DNA of 64,000 nucleotides from Brevibacterium yomogidense (lineage in GTDB: Bacteria > Actinomycetota > Actinomycetes > Actinomycetales > Brevibacteriaceae): NCBI RefSeq assembly GCF_016107685.1, contig NZ_JABASY010000001.1, positions 896,187 through 960,186 of the forward strand, in the 5' to 3' direction. Under the pieces are notes generated by a model. The model was given only the letters and a program-made list of their open reading frames with translations, had not been told where the DNA came from and did not search any database. Made by a program: the position numbers and the translations under genes. Position 1 is the stretch's first letter. The number at the start of each line of letters is the position of its first letter. This document shows, piece by piece, positions 16,181 through 24,660 of the stretch.

Positions 16181-17789
16181 CTATCCCCGCGGAGGCGTCC
16201 CACGCGTCGAGGAACTCCTGTGCCCAGTCTTCCATGTCGTTCGTCGTTCGCCGCTGGGAAGGACCGCCCGTGCTCGTGGCCTTCCCGTCTGCTGTCGAGT
16301 CGAAGGTGAGTGTGCCAGAGGGGGAGACGGAGGAGAGGGTGATCGTGGCGGTGCCCTCCCACCCTCCGGATCGCAGCGCGTCCACGAGCGCGTCGCGACC
16401 AACCGCGTGCTGGAAGGTCGGGCCGGTCGTGTCACGAATCGTGAGGGCGACGTCGGCCGTCTGGGGCTGTCCCACGTTGTCCACGGCAGTGAAGCCCGCC
16501 TCCCAGAGGGAGGCCACCAGGTCCGCGTGCCCATTCCAGCTCTGCGCGTCGAAGCTGAGAGCCGATGACGGGGTGTCAGCGTGCTGCACGGTGAGCGTCG
16601 CATCGGAGTCGAGTGGCCAGTCTGCCGCCGTCACGGTCCGGACGATGGTACGCAGCTCGCCCGCGTCCTCGACCAGAATCTTGACCGACTTCTCGTCCAT
16701 CCTGCAGCTGCGGACGTCCGCCCCGGCGGCGTCGAGCTGATCCCGCGCCTCGAAGACGTCGGGGAAGGCGAAGCCGCCCGCAGAGAAGTGGACCGTCAGG
16801 TCGTCGTTCGTCGTCGCACTGAAGCCTCCCACCTGGTCCGCGCCGTACGCCGCGACCAGCTGGTCGTACAGAGCGGGAAGGCCCTCCCCGGTGGGAACGT
16901 GGAACTCTCCGGACGGGGAAGGCGCGTCATCGCTGACCCTTCCCCTCACCAGGCCCGCACCGACCGCGTCGGCGGTGTCGAACAGAGTCCGGGCGGCCTC
17001 GGCCGCGGTGTCGGCACCCAACGTGAACTCGAACGACAGCAACGAGTCGGACCGCACCTGCCCGGGACTGGGAAGCGACGCCTGGACGGTGCTGGAACCG
17101 TCGGAACCGGTCGCCTCCGCGACCCAGTCGCGCAGGTCCGTGCCGTCGCTCAGTGTGAGGACCACCAGGGACGATGTGATCCTCCCGGCTTCCACGGCCG
17201 GAAGCGCGTGCAGATTCGGCAGGTCCGCGAGGTTCAGGTCCTGCGAGTGGGGCTTCGCCTCGTCGCCTGACCGGTCGAACTCCGGGACGTCCACGCTGAA
17301 GTGTCCGCTCGTCAGTCGGACCAGCGGCACCCCGTCGGGGTAGCTGAAGTCGTTGTAGAGGCGCTGGAGCTCCCGTTCCGTCGTCCGCAGGTCCGCGGCG
17401 TCCGCATCCTCCGCGAGGACGACCCTGTGCCGCGGGGCCGGAGTGGACGGCGCCGAGGCCGCGGCGGGATCCGCCCCCGCACCACCGTCGTCGTCGGGGA
17501 GGAGTTCGACGTCCTCGACCGCCGGCAGCGACCGCACCTCGTCGAAGAATTCGGCCTCATCGAAATCGGGACGGTCGTCGGAGCCGCGCCGGTCACCGGA
17601 TGTGCCGCCACCGCTCGACGCAGCGCTGCCGGTCGCGCTGTTGCGGTCGGTGGACTCGCCCGGGTCCACGAATCCGAGGCCCGCGCAGGCGGTGAGTGTG
17701 AGGAGGCACAGGGCGATCCCCGTCGCGGCGGCGCTGCGGACGGTCGGGAGCCGGCGTGCGGGGTGTGTGGCCGCGTGCTGACGTGTCAT
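16181..17789 (-). CDS. Lipoprotein of an unrecognised tandem family, copy 1 (probable 3' frameshift)
   Basis: About 535 residues up to the expected end. The signal peptide has lipobox LTAC (Cys35). I do not recognise the family, but copies 2 and 3 upstream share every block: YPDGVPLVRLTSGHFS, LADLPNLHALPAVEAG, GADTAAEAARTLF, WNGHADLVASLWEAGFT, GRDALVDALRSGGWEGT and the C-terminal WAQEFLDAWDASAG. Copies 2 and 3 stop right after that last motif. Here the frame instead runs on for about 135 residues, to 15777, antisense to the acyl-CoA dehydrogenase. Removing one C from CCCC at 16185-16188 (GGGG in the coding strand) restores SAG-stop with TAG at 16183-16181. Length 16181-17789 is 3n+1, consistent with a one-base insertion. 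Membrane-anchored and extracytoplasmic; function unknown. Confidence 0.7.
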
Positions 17790-17859
17790 GGCACAAGATT
17801 CTCCTGTTCGGCGGGTGGGGAGGCACCGGATGTGTGGCGAGATGAGAAGGGGTGTTCAT

Positions 17860-19620
17860 TCAGCCCGCGGACGCGTCCCAGGCCTCGATGAATGCGAGCC
17901 CCCACCCGTACGGCTCGTCATCTGTGCCCAACAGGGAGTTGTACGGGTTCTGCGCGGTCCCGGTCGCCGTCGATTCGAAGGTGGGGTGAGGATCCTCGGC
18001 GAGGCTCACGCGAAGAGTGCCGGACCATCCGGCATCCCGCAGTGTCCGGATCAGCGCATCCCGACCCGAAGGAGCCGTGAAGTCCGGCCCCTGACCGTGG
18101 GAGACGCGGACGGAGGGGTCGGAGTGCCCGGAGTACCGCACGGATGTGAAACCCGCGTCCCACAGCGAGGCGAGCAGATCGGCATGGTCGCCCCAGTTCG
18201 CGGCGCGGAAGTACGGGTGGTCGGACGGGGAGTCCGGGTGGTGGACCGACACCGTGCCCTCCGGCCCGAACGGCCACTCCTGTGAACCGACGACCTCCGC
18301 GACATCGCGGAGCACATCGCCGTTCCGGACCTCCACCTCGACGGCTCCGCGGTCCAGGGACACCGAGGTGAGGGTCGCGTCGACCGCGTCCAGCTGCTCC
18401 TGTGCTGCGAGGACGTCGTCGATCGCCTTCTCATCGGACTGCGAACCCGGGCTGGGGTATGCGAAGCTCTCCGGGAAATCCACGTGGAGACCGTCTTCCG
18501 TGTCGACGGAGAATCTCTCCGACGACCGGCCGCCGTACTCGTCGACGAGGGCCTCCAGGAGCGGGTGGAGGATGTCCGCAGTGGGGATGAGGAAGTCGGC
18601 AGTCGGCTGGGTCTCGCCGTCGACCACACCGGTGAGCACCGTGGCCCCCACCGAATCGGTGACGGAGAAGAGTGCGGTCACGGCCTCAGCGGAAGCGTTC
18701 GAGCCCAACCGGAAGGTGAACTCCTCCGTCGACCGGGCCTGGTCCCCGGACTCGGACTGGTCCGGCGGCTCGGGCTGGTCGGACGACGCAGAGGGGTCCG
18801 GTGACTCATCCGGGTCCGACGATTCGGAGGTCTGAGCGGTGGCCTCCGCGGGCTCGACGGTGAGGAGGGACGTGCCCTCTCGGGTGAGCGCGTCCTCGAC
18901 CCAGGGCCGCAGGTCCGTGTCGGTCGTGAGTGTGATGCTCACCTGCCCGTCGCCCAGGGCGCCCTCTGCGACGTCGGGCAGTGCCGACAGCTGCGGCAGG
19001 TCGGTGAGGTCCAGGGGGTTCGGGATGGGGTCCACACCCGGCGGGACGACCGGATCCCACGGCAGCGATGCGCTGAAGGAACCGCTCGTCAGGGTGAGAG
19101 AGGGGACCCCGTCCGGGTACTTGTAGTCGTCGAGCAGGCTGGTGATGCGGTCGCCCGTGGTCTTCAGGCCGGCTGTTCCCGGACCATCAGTGTGGGTGTG
19201 GTCGGCAGGGGTGGCCACGTCAGTGGGGTCGGCCATGTCGGAGGGGTCGGTCACGTCAGAAGGGTCGGACACCTCGGAGGGGTCGGCCACGTCAGCAGGG
19301 TCGGCCACATCAGTGAGGTCGCCGAGGTCGGTCAGCTCCGCGACGAAGGAGCGTTCAGCCGCCTCCCCCGAAACGCCGGGGTCTGTGTCCACCGAGGCGA
19401 TGGCGGGCAGCGCTGCCACCTCCTGGGCGAAGGTCGCATAGTCCGATTCCGGGCGGTCGTCCCGGTCGACGACGCCGCAACCGGTGAGGAGCAGGAGCAG
19501 TGAGGTGACCACGGCGAGCCCGCGGGCGCCGTGGGTCTGTGGGGTGCCTGCGGTGTGTGATGAGCGTGCCGCAGCGAGTGGGGTCTCAGCCGCAACGCGT
19601 GGACGAGGGACATGGATCAT
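17860..19620 (-). CDS. Lipoprotein of an unrecognised tandem family, copy 2
   Basis: About 586 residues. The lipobox LTGC has Cys48 after a long Arg/His-rich N-region; start ATG 19620 overlaps the stop of copy 3 (ATGA), while 19638 is an alternative. Shared family blocks: LPAIASVD, YPDGVPSLTLTSGSFS, LTDLPQLSALPDV, GSNASAEAVTALF, WGDHADLLASLWDAGFTSVR, GRDALIRTLRDAGWSGT and terminal FIEAWDASAG. Two lineage-specific low-complexity regions are present: hexapeptide repeats of the DPSDVT type at about residues 98-140, and a Ser/Asp/Pro/Glu-rich stretch around residues 260-295. No catalytic motif is evident. The regular alternation of short strands and helices suggests a chain of small repeat domains (inference). 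Function unknown. Confidence 0.78.
   Translation of the reverse strand: MIHVPRPRVAAETPLAAARSSHTAGTPQTHGARGLAVVTSLLLLLTGCGVVDRDDRPESDYATFAQEVAALPAIASVDTDPGVSGEAAERSFVAELTDLGDLTDVADPADVADPSEVSDPSDVTDPSDMADPTDVATPADHTHTDGPGTAGLKTTGDRITSLLDDYKYPDGVPSLTLTSGSFSASLPWDPVVPPGVDPIPNPLDLTDLPQLSALPDVAEGALGDGQVSITLTTDTDLRPWVEDALTREGTSLLTVEPAEATAQTSESSDPDESPDPSASSDQPEPPDQSESGDQARSTEEFTFRLGSNASAEAVTALFSVTDSVGATVLTGVVDGETQPTADFLIPTADILHPLLEALVDEYGGRSSERFSVDTEDGLHVDFPESFAYPSPGSQSDEKAIDDVLAAQEQLDAVDATLTSVSLDRGAVEVEVRNGDVLRDVAEVVGSQEWPFGPEGTVSVHHPDSPSDHPYFRAANWGDHADLLASLWDAGFTSVRYSGHSDPSVRVSHGQGPDFTAPSGRDALIRTLRDAGWSGTLRVSLAEDPHPTFESTATGTAQNPYNSLLGTDDEPYGWGLAFIEAWDASAG
19211..19336 (-). repeat. 18-base tandem repeat inside lipoprotein copy 2
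   Basis: About seven degenerate 18-base units (plus-strand form GTCGGCCACGTCAGCAGG) encode six-residue repeats of the DPSDVA type. It is absent from copies 1 and 3, so it expanded after duplication. Confidence 0.75.
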
Positions 19621-21254
19621 GATGCGGTCGCGTCCCATCCCTCGATGAACTCCTTGCTCCAGCCGGACCGGGGAGCGTCCGCCACACCTGATGCGTCGCT
19701 GACGTCCTCGGCCGGTCCGTTCGCGGTCGACGTGAACGACGGCAGGTCGCCCGAATCCAGGACGATGTTCGCGGTGCCGTCCCAGCCGACGTCCCGAAGG
19801 GTCTGGATGAGCGCGTCACGTCCGGGAGCAGTGGTGTAGTCCGGCGCTGTCTGCCGCCCGATCTCGATGATGAGGTCGGTTGTGTCCTGGCTCGCGGCAC
19901 CCGGACCGAGGATGCACCGGACCGACGTGAAGCCTGCATCCCACAGCGCAGCCGGGACCTCCACGTGATCCGCCCATTCCGAGGCGTCGAACGTCGACGC
20001 GTACACGGGCGAGTCCTCGTGTTCGACGTGCACCTCGGTGTCCGGGGCCAGCGGCCACGAATCATGCGCCAGCGCGTCTGCGACAGCGCGGAGCGTGCCC
20101 CCGTCGTCGGCGGTGGCGTGGACCGCTGTGCCACCGCCGGTGACGTGTGTGACCGCGACACCGGCGTCCCCGAGCAGGGCCACCGCGTCCACCTGGTCCT
20201 CGATCGAGGAGCCCTGCACCGTCAGGTTCACGGCCGTCCCGGTGTTAGTGGTGGCAGAGAATCCCTGCAGCGCGTCAGAGCCGAAGGTGGCGTCGAGTTC
20301 CTCCTGCAGCGCGATGAGACCGTCGGGGTCCTCGACCGCAAGCTCGCCGTGCGGGTGCTGGATGCCGGGCGCCACTCTGAACTCGATGACGCGTGCGCTC
20401 GCGGAGTCGAGGACGGCATGGAGGCTCGTGACGGCCTCGGCGGAGGCGCTTGTGCCCATCTCCACGGAGTAGACCGGGGACGCGTCGGGATCGTCGGAGG
20501 CGAAGACGTCGAGGCCGAGGTGCGCCGAGGTCTCCAGCGCCTCGTCCATCCAGGCCCGGGGGCCCGTGTCGTCGAGCAGGACCACGTGGGCCCGGGACTC
20601 CGTGACCGTGCCGGAGGCGACGGCCGGGAGTGCCTTGAGATCCAGCAGCTCGGTGAGGTCGAGCCGTGCCGCTCTGCTGTCGGTCGGGTACGAGGCTGTG
20701 GGGTCCCGTCTGCCCGTGAGTGCAGCCGGCGAAGCGGTGAAGTCGCCCGAGCGCACGATGACGGCAGGTGTACCTCCGGGATACCGGTGACCGGTCACGA
20801 GCCTGTGGAGACGGCTGCCGGCGGTCCGCAGATCCGCTTCATCCGGATCCGTGTCGAGGACGGCGACGATCGGCTCGTCTCCCTCCGAAGCCTCCCCGGC
20901 GTACGGGTCGGCTCCGTCGTGGGTGTCGTCACCGTGTGCGGGGTCCTGGGCGTCCTGAGGGTCGTGGACGTCCTGCGGGCCTTCGGCGTCCGGAGGGTCT
21001 TCCACGTCGACCACGCCGGGTAGCTCCCGCAGCTTCTCGATGAGCGTGGCACGGTCGGAGCGGGGACGGGTGTCCTGCTCCGGGACCGAGCAGCCGGAGA
21101 GCGCAAGCAGGAAGACTACCGCGAACACCGTGATCGTGCGGTGAGGGTGGGAGCTGGGGGAGCCGGGTGGGCCAGGGGACCTGGGCGAGCCAACAGACCT
21201 GGGGGTGCCAGGGGAACAGGGCGAGCCGGACGTGCCGGGCCGTGTAAGGAACAT
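19617..21254 (-). CDS. Lipoprotein of an unrecognised tandem family, copy 3 (first in transcription order)
   Basis: About 545 residues from ATG 21254, with a Pro/Ser/Gly-rich N-region and lipobox LSGC (Cys55). Family blocks: LPGVVDVE, YPGGTPAVIVRSGDFT, LTELLDLKALPAV, GTSASAEAVTSLH, WADHVEVPAALWDAGFTSVR, GRDALIQTLRDVGWDGT and terminal FIEGWDATAS. A linker with repeated DP/QD/DV residues follows the lipidated Cys. Its stop overlaps the start of copy 2, so the copies are translationally coupled. It lies downstream of tetR with 114 bases between, and that gap contains several CACAC/GTGTG palindromes. No known domain was recognised and no function is proposed. Confidence 0.78.
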   Translation of the reverse strand: MFLTRPGTSGSPCSPGTPRSVGSPRSPGPPGSPSSHPHRTITVFAVVFLLALSGCSVPEQDTRPRSDRATLIEKLRELPGVVDVEDPPDAEGPQDVHDPQDAQDPAHGDDTHDGADPYAGEASEGDEPIVAVLDTDPDEADLRTAGSRLHRLVTGHRYPGGTPAVIVRSGDFTASPAALTGRRDPTASYPTDSRAARLDLTELLDLKALPAVASGTVTESRAHVVLLDDTGPRAWMDEALETSAHLGLDVFASDDPDASPVYSVEMGTSASAEAVTSLHAVLDSASARVIEFRVAPGIQHPHGELAVEDPDGLIALQEELDATFGSDALQGFSATTNTGTAVNLTVQGSSIEDQVDAVALLGDAGVAVTHVTGGGTAVHATADDGGTLRAVADALAHDSWPLAPDTEVHVEHEDSPVYASTFDASEWADHVEVPAALWDAGFTSVRCILGPGAASQDTTDLIIEIGRQTAPDYTTAPGRDALIQTLRDVGWDGTANIVLDSGDLPSFTSTANGPAEDVSDASGVADAPRSGWSKEFIEGWDATAS

Positions 21255-21296
21255 GCTGACAGCATCGCCCGGCCTGCAGCACCGTGCGTGTCGAGT

Positions 21297-21361
21297 GTGT
21301 GCCGGTCCTGCGACACGTGTGGCACACGGTGTGTCGGCATCACACGCCGGCACACCGTGTG
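21297..21361. promoter_or_regulatory. Cluster of CACAC/GTGTG palindromes before the lipoprotein array
   Basis: Within 65 bases are ACACGTGT (21313-21320), CACACGGTGTG (21323-21333) and CACACCGTGTG (21351-21361). A flanking inverted repeat, GTGTGCCGG (21297-21305) and CCGGCACAC (21347-21355), overlaps them. The region could be an operator array, a terminator for the upstream tetR, or both. Confidence 0.5.
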
Positions 21362-21368
21362 CGGACGG

Positions 21369-22046
21369 TCAGCGTGCGGCAGGTTCCGCGGCGGCCGCGA
21401 GCGGCCCGTCCAGGTCCTCGATCGGCAGCAGCGGCAGTGTGAGCAGACGCTCGAGCTCCTCGTCGCTCGGGTCGTGCGCCAGCAGACGCAGACTGAACCG
21501 CGTGTACTCGCGCTCCAGGTCCTCGATCGACAGCGTGCCGTCGGTGGAGAACCACAGGGGGATCGAGTTGATGATCGACAGGATCGCACGGGAAGCCGTC
21601 TCTGCGTTCTCCACTGCGAAGACGCCGGACTGACGTCCCTCTTCCACCGTGTCGGCGAAGATGTTGCGCGACTGCCTCTGGAGCTCGCGGATCGACGCGA
21701 AGCTCTCTGCGCTCAGCCTCTCGGTGTCCCGGAGGATCACGCGGCTGATCTGGCGGTACGTCGATCGGTAGCGGACAGTGAAGCGGACGAGTGCCGTGAT
21801 CCGATCGATCGGGTCGGACCCGGCGGAGTCGACGTTGGCACGAGCGCGTTCGCTGAACCATGTGAAAGCGTTGTGGATGAGCTCGTACAGCGCATCCTGC
21901 TTCGACGGAAAGTAGTAGTACAGTGCAGACAGGCTGAGGCCCGCCTCCTGCGCGATGTCGCGAATCGACGCACCGTCGAACCCGTGTCGTGCGAAGGTGA
22001 TGCGCGCTGCACGCAGGATCTCAGCGCGTCCGTTGGTGGTCGCCAC
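21369..22046 (-). CDS. TetR-family transcriptional regulator
   Basis: About 225 residues. HTH: ILRAARITFARHGFDGASIR then DIAQEAGLSLSALYYYFPSK, at roughly residues 8-55. The C-terminal domain resembles TetR proteins linked to fatty-acid/acyl-CoA genes (ALYELIHNAFTWFSERA, RYRSTYRQISRVILRDTERL). GTG 22046 is preferred over ATG 22067 because AAAGAGGAG lies 6 bases before it, whereas the upstream ATG has no ribosome-binding site. It is upstream of the three-lipoprotein array in the same direction. Whether it controls that array is not shown; palindromes lie both before it and in the gap after it. Confidence 0.88.
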   Translation of the reverse strand: MATTNGRAEILRAARITFARHGFDGASIRDIAQEAGLSLSALYYYFPSKQDALYELIHNAFTWFSERARANVDSAGSDPIDRITALVRFTVRYRSTYRQISRVILRDTERLSAESFASIRELQRQSRNIFADTVEEGRQSGVFAVENAETASRAILSIINSIPLWFSTDGTLSIEDLEREYTRFSLRLLAHDPSDEELERLLTLPLLPIEDLDGPLAAAAEPAAR

Positions 22047-22162
22047 GTCGAACTCCTCTTTCTCCATCGGTCACCGGAAGCGCATCCGTGACACCGCGTC
22101 GTTGCCGTGTACGGACAGCCCGGGCAAGCTCTTCTCTCAAGCCTCACCATTCTGAGTGATCG

Positions 22163-22193
22163 TTCGGTAAGGCGTACTCGAACATTACCCGAA
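22163..22193. promoter_or_regulatory. Imperfect dyad upstream of tetR, candidate operator
   Basis: TTCGGTAA (22163-22170) and TTACCCGAA (22185-22193) form a near-perfect inverted repeat about 117 bases before the tetR start. Confidence 0.4.
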
Positions 22194-22215
22194 ATGTGCC
22201 GCGGATGCCGCGGAC

Positions 22216-22256
22216 GAGGGCGGCCTGCGCTGTGATCTTCAGCGCCGGCCGCCCTC
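22216..22256 (-). terminator. Terminator after the 22.3-23.1 kb hypothetical gene
   Basis: GAGGGCGGCCTGCGCT (22216-22231) pairs with AGCGCCGGCCGCCCTC (22241-22256) with one mismatch across a 9-base loop. It lies just after the stop of the leftward hypothetical gene. Confidence 0.75.
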
Positions 22257-22272
22257 ATCGTCGCGCACGCAC

Positions 22273-23085
22273 TCAGTGCCGTCTGCGGCGCTCCTCGTCC
22301 CGTGCGGCACCGTTCGCGATGGAGTCCCGCAGCTCAGCGGCACGCTTCTGCGCATCCGCCCACCGCTGCTGCGCACGCGCGAAGCCGGTGCGGATCTCGT
22401 GCCGGGCATGGGCGGACTCCGCCTCTGCCTGTGCGCGGATCGACCGTTCCCGGAACGTCTGCGTCGATTCGTGGAGGTCCCTGCGCAGCCGGTCCCGCGT
22501 GCGGGAATCGGCATCGGCCCACCGCTGGGGATCGGTGCGCTCATCGATCCCATGCCGCGCGCGGCGGTGCGCCAGGGCCGACTCGTACTGGTCGCCGTAC
22601 GTGCGCGCCGCCGCGTACGCGGCAGACCCCGTGGAGTCGAAGCCCGCGTCCTCCGCCCGGAGCAGCGCGTAGTGCGTCGCGGCTTCCGGTGACAGGCCGT
22701 GGGTGAGGAGGAACGGCCAGCCGGCCCACACCTCGGCGTCGAAGGTGTGCCCCGGCTGGTGCATCGGCCATTCGACGGCGTGGTTGTGCGGGTGAGCCGC
22801 GTACCGGTTGGCCGGGACCCAGGTGAGCGACGTGCGCCAGGCTGCGAATGTGGTGGGAGTGAACCCCAGCGCGGCCGCGGTCCGCGCCCTCTCCGCCCAC
22901 CCGGTTCCTGACGGGGGACGGCCCGCGGCGTGCGCGGTGGACGCCGCACCCAGGACTCCGGCGCCCGCCGGATGGGGCAGGAAGCGGAGGATGACCCGCG
23001 ACCAGGCGAGCGCCTCGGCGTGGGTGAACCCCTCCCACTGGTCTGGTGCGTGTGTCGGAACGTCGTCGGTGGATGGTGAGGACAT
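22273..23085 (-). CDS. Hypothetical protein
   Basis: About 270 residues from ATG 23085, preceded by an AGGA ribosome-binding element; longer in-frame starts exist up to 23181 but add a non-homologous-looking tail. I do not recognise it. It has no signal peptide or membrane segment. Residues 1-170 are Trp/His/Ala-rich, including FTHAEALAWSRVILRF and WPMHQPGHTFDAEVWAGWPF. The C-terminal 100 residues are highly charged (Arg/Glu/Ala, ending DEERRRRH) and probably form a long helix or coiled coil. It is transcribed alone, between a terminator and the divergent alcohol dehydrogenase. Confidence 0.6.
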   Translation of the reverse strand: MSSPSTDDVPTHAPDQWEGFTHAEALAWSRVILRFLPHPAGAGVLGAASTAHAAGRPPSGTGWAERARTAAALGFTPTTFAAWRTSLTWVPANRYAAHPHNHAVEWPMHQPGHTFDAEVWAGWPFLLTHGLSPEAATHYALLRAEDAGFDSTGSAAYAAARTYGDQYESALAHRRARHGIDERTDPQRWADADSRTRDRLRRDLHESTQTFRERSIRAQAEAESAHARHEIRTGFARAQQRWADAQKRAAELRDSIANGAARDEERRRRH

Positions 23086-23366
23086 GGGATCCTGCTTCCC
23101 CGAGGCCGGAGCCTCGCATCGAATCTTGCCCGCGGGGAACTCCGCAGGCCCGTTCTGCTCCTGGGGCACCCGGTCGATCAACGGGTTGCCGTGCGGTCAG
23201 CCAGGCCATTGACCACAACTCGTGAACGTGGACCCGAGTATAGGGACGGGCACGGACACGGCGGCGTCCGTGCAGTCACCAGCCGTCACACGGGCCTCAC
23301 GAGGTCGAATCGTGCCGCATCTCGCTGACATATTGGTCGAAACCCGCACGTACTTCAGGAGGAACT

Positions 23367-24437
23367 GTGACCATCACCGTGAAGGCACTGCAGAAGACCG
23401 GGCCCGACCAGCCGTTCCAGGTCGCTGACCTCGAGCGACGTGACGTGGGCCCGCGCGACGTCCTCATCGACATCAAGGCCGCGGGGATCTGCCACAGCGA
23501 CATCCACACCATCCGCAACGAGTGGGGAGAGGCACACTTCCCGCTGACCGTCGGACACGAGATCGCCGGTGTCGTCGAGGCCGTGGGCGCCGAGGTCTCC
23601 GGTTTCGCCGTGGGCGACCGCGTGGGCGTGGGCTGCCTCGTGAACTCCTGCGGCGAGTGCGACGCCTGCGCGCAGGGTGAGGAGCAGGAGTGCTCCGGCG
23701 GCAAGGGCAAGAAGGTCGGCACCTACAACTCCGTCGACGTAGACGGGTCGGTCACGCAGGGCGGGTACGCGCAGAAGGTCGTCGTCGACGACCGGTTCGT
23801 CCTCCGGGTCCCCGACGCACTCGATTTCGCGCAGGCCGCCCCGTTGCTGTGCGCCGGCATCACGACCTACTCGCCGATCGCCCGCTGGAACGTGGGCGAG
23901 GGGACGAAGGTCGCCGTGCTGGGCCTGGGCGGGCTGGGCCACATGGGCGTCCAGATCGCGGCGGCCAAGGGCGCGGACGTCACGGTGCTGAGCCGCACAC
24001 TCGCGAAGGAGGAGACCGCGCTCAAGCTGGGTGCCTCACGCGTGCGCGCGACGACGGAGGACGGCTTCTTCCGGACGCACCGCGGCGAGTTCGACTTCAT
24101 CCTCAACACCATCAGTGCGGACATCCCGGTCGACGACTGCCTGGGCCTGCTGCGACCCCGGGGCGTCATGGCCGTCGTCGGTCTGCCGCCGGAGCAGCAG
24201 CCGGTGGGCTTCAACGCGCTCATCAACGGGTCCAAGGTGATCGCCGGATCGAACATCGGCGGCATCCGCGAGACGCAGGAGATGCTCGACTTCTGCGCCG
24301 AGCACGGCCTGGGCTCGTGGGTCGAGACCATCGGCATCGACGACGTCGACGCCGCCTACGACCGTGTCGTCGCCGGAGACGTCCTCTTCCGGTTCGTCAT
24401 CGACACCGCGACGTTCGAAGACGCTCCGGTCGGGTGA
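23367..24437 (+). CDS. Zinc-dependent NAD(P) alcohol dehydrogenase (CAD-type MDR)
   Basis: 356 residues of the medium-chain dehydrogenase/reductase superfamily, cinnamyl-alcohol-dehydrogenase/YjgB-AdhC type. Catalytic zinc ligands: Cys in AAGICHSDIH and His in TVGHEIAG. Structural zinc cysteines: NSCGECDACAQGEEQEC. Dinucleotide motif: GLGGLGHMGVQIA. Family function is reversible oxidation of primary alcohols to aldehydes, usually with NADP(H); substrate not determined. The start is GTG 23367 with an excellent AGGAGG 4 bases upstream. It is monocistronic, ending at a long hairpin that separates it from a convergent acyl-CoA dehydrogenase. Confidence 0.92.
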   Translation: MTITVKALQKTGPDQPFQVADLERRDVGPRDVLIDIKAAGICHSDIHTIRNEWGEAHFPLTVGHEIAGVVEAVGAEVSGFAVGDRVGVGCLVNSCGECDACAQGEEQECSGGKGKKVGTYNSVDVDGSVTQGGYAQKVVVDDRFVLRVPDALDFAQAAPLLCAGITTYSPIARWNVGEGTKVAVLGLGGLGHMGVQIAAAKGADVTVLSRTLAKEETALKLGASRVRATTEDGFFRTHRGEFDFILNTISADIPVDDCLGLLRPRGVMAVVGLPPEQQPVGFNALINGSKVIAGSNIGGIRETQEMLDFCAEHGLGSWVETIGIDDVDAAYDRVVAGDVLFRFVIDTATFEDAPVG

Positions 24438-24533
24438 GTTCCGACGTGGCGGTTGTGCTGGCCTGACTGCCGCCGAGGTCGTGGCTGGCTGACCGGTGGC
24501 CACCGCCGAGGTGGCGGTCGGGTGAGCCCCGAC

Positions 24534-24607
24534 GACGAGACACCGGCCTTCAGTTCGAGACACACCCGTCTGCGGGGTGGTTTCGAACCGGAGACCGGTG
24601 TCTCGTC
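24534..24607. terminator. Long hairpin between convergent genes
   Basis: GACGAGACACCGG (24534-24546) pairs perfectly with CCGGTGTCTCGTC (24595-24607). An imperfect inner pairing (TTCGAGACACACCC with GGGGTGGTTTCGAA) extends it. It is the likely bidirectional terminator for the alcohol dehydrogenase and acyl-CoA dehydrogenase genes. Confidence 0.75.
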
Positions 24608-24660
24608 AATCACGGGGCGCATCACAGGCCACGCCGCGGGATGCGCCGGGGGAGGAGCCG

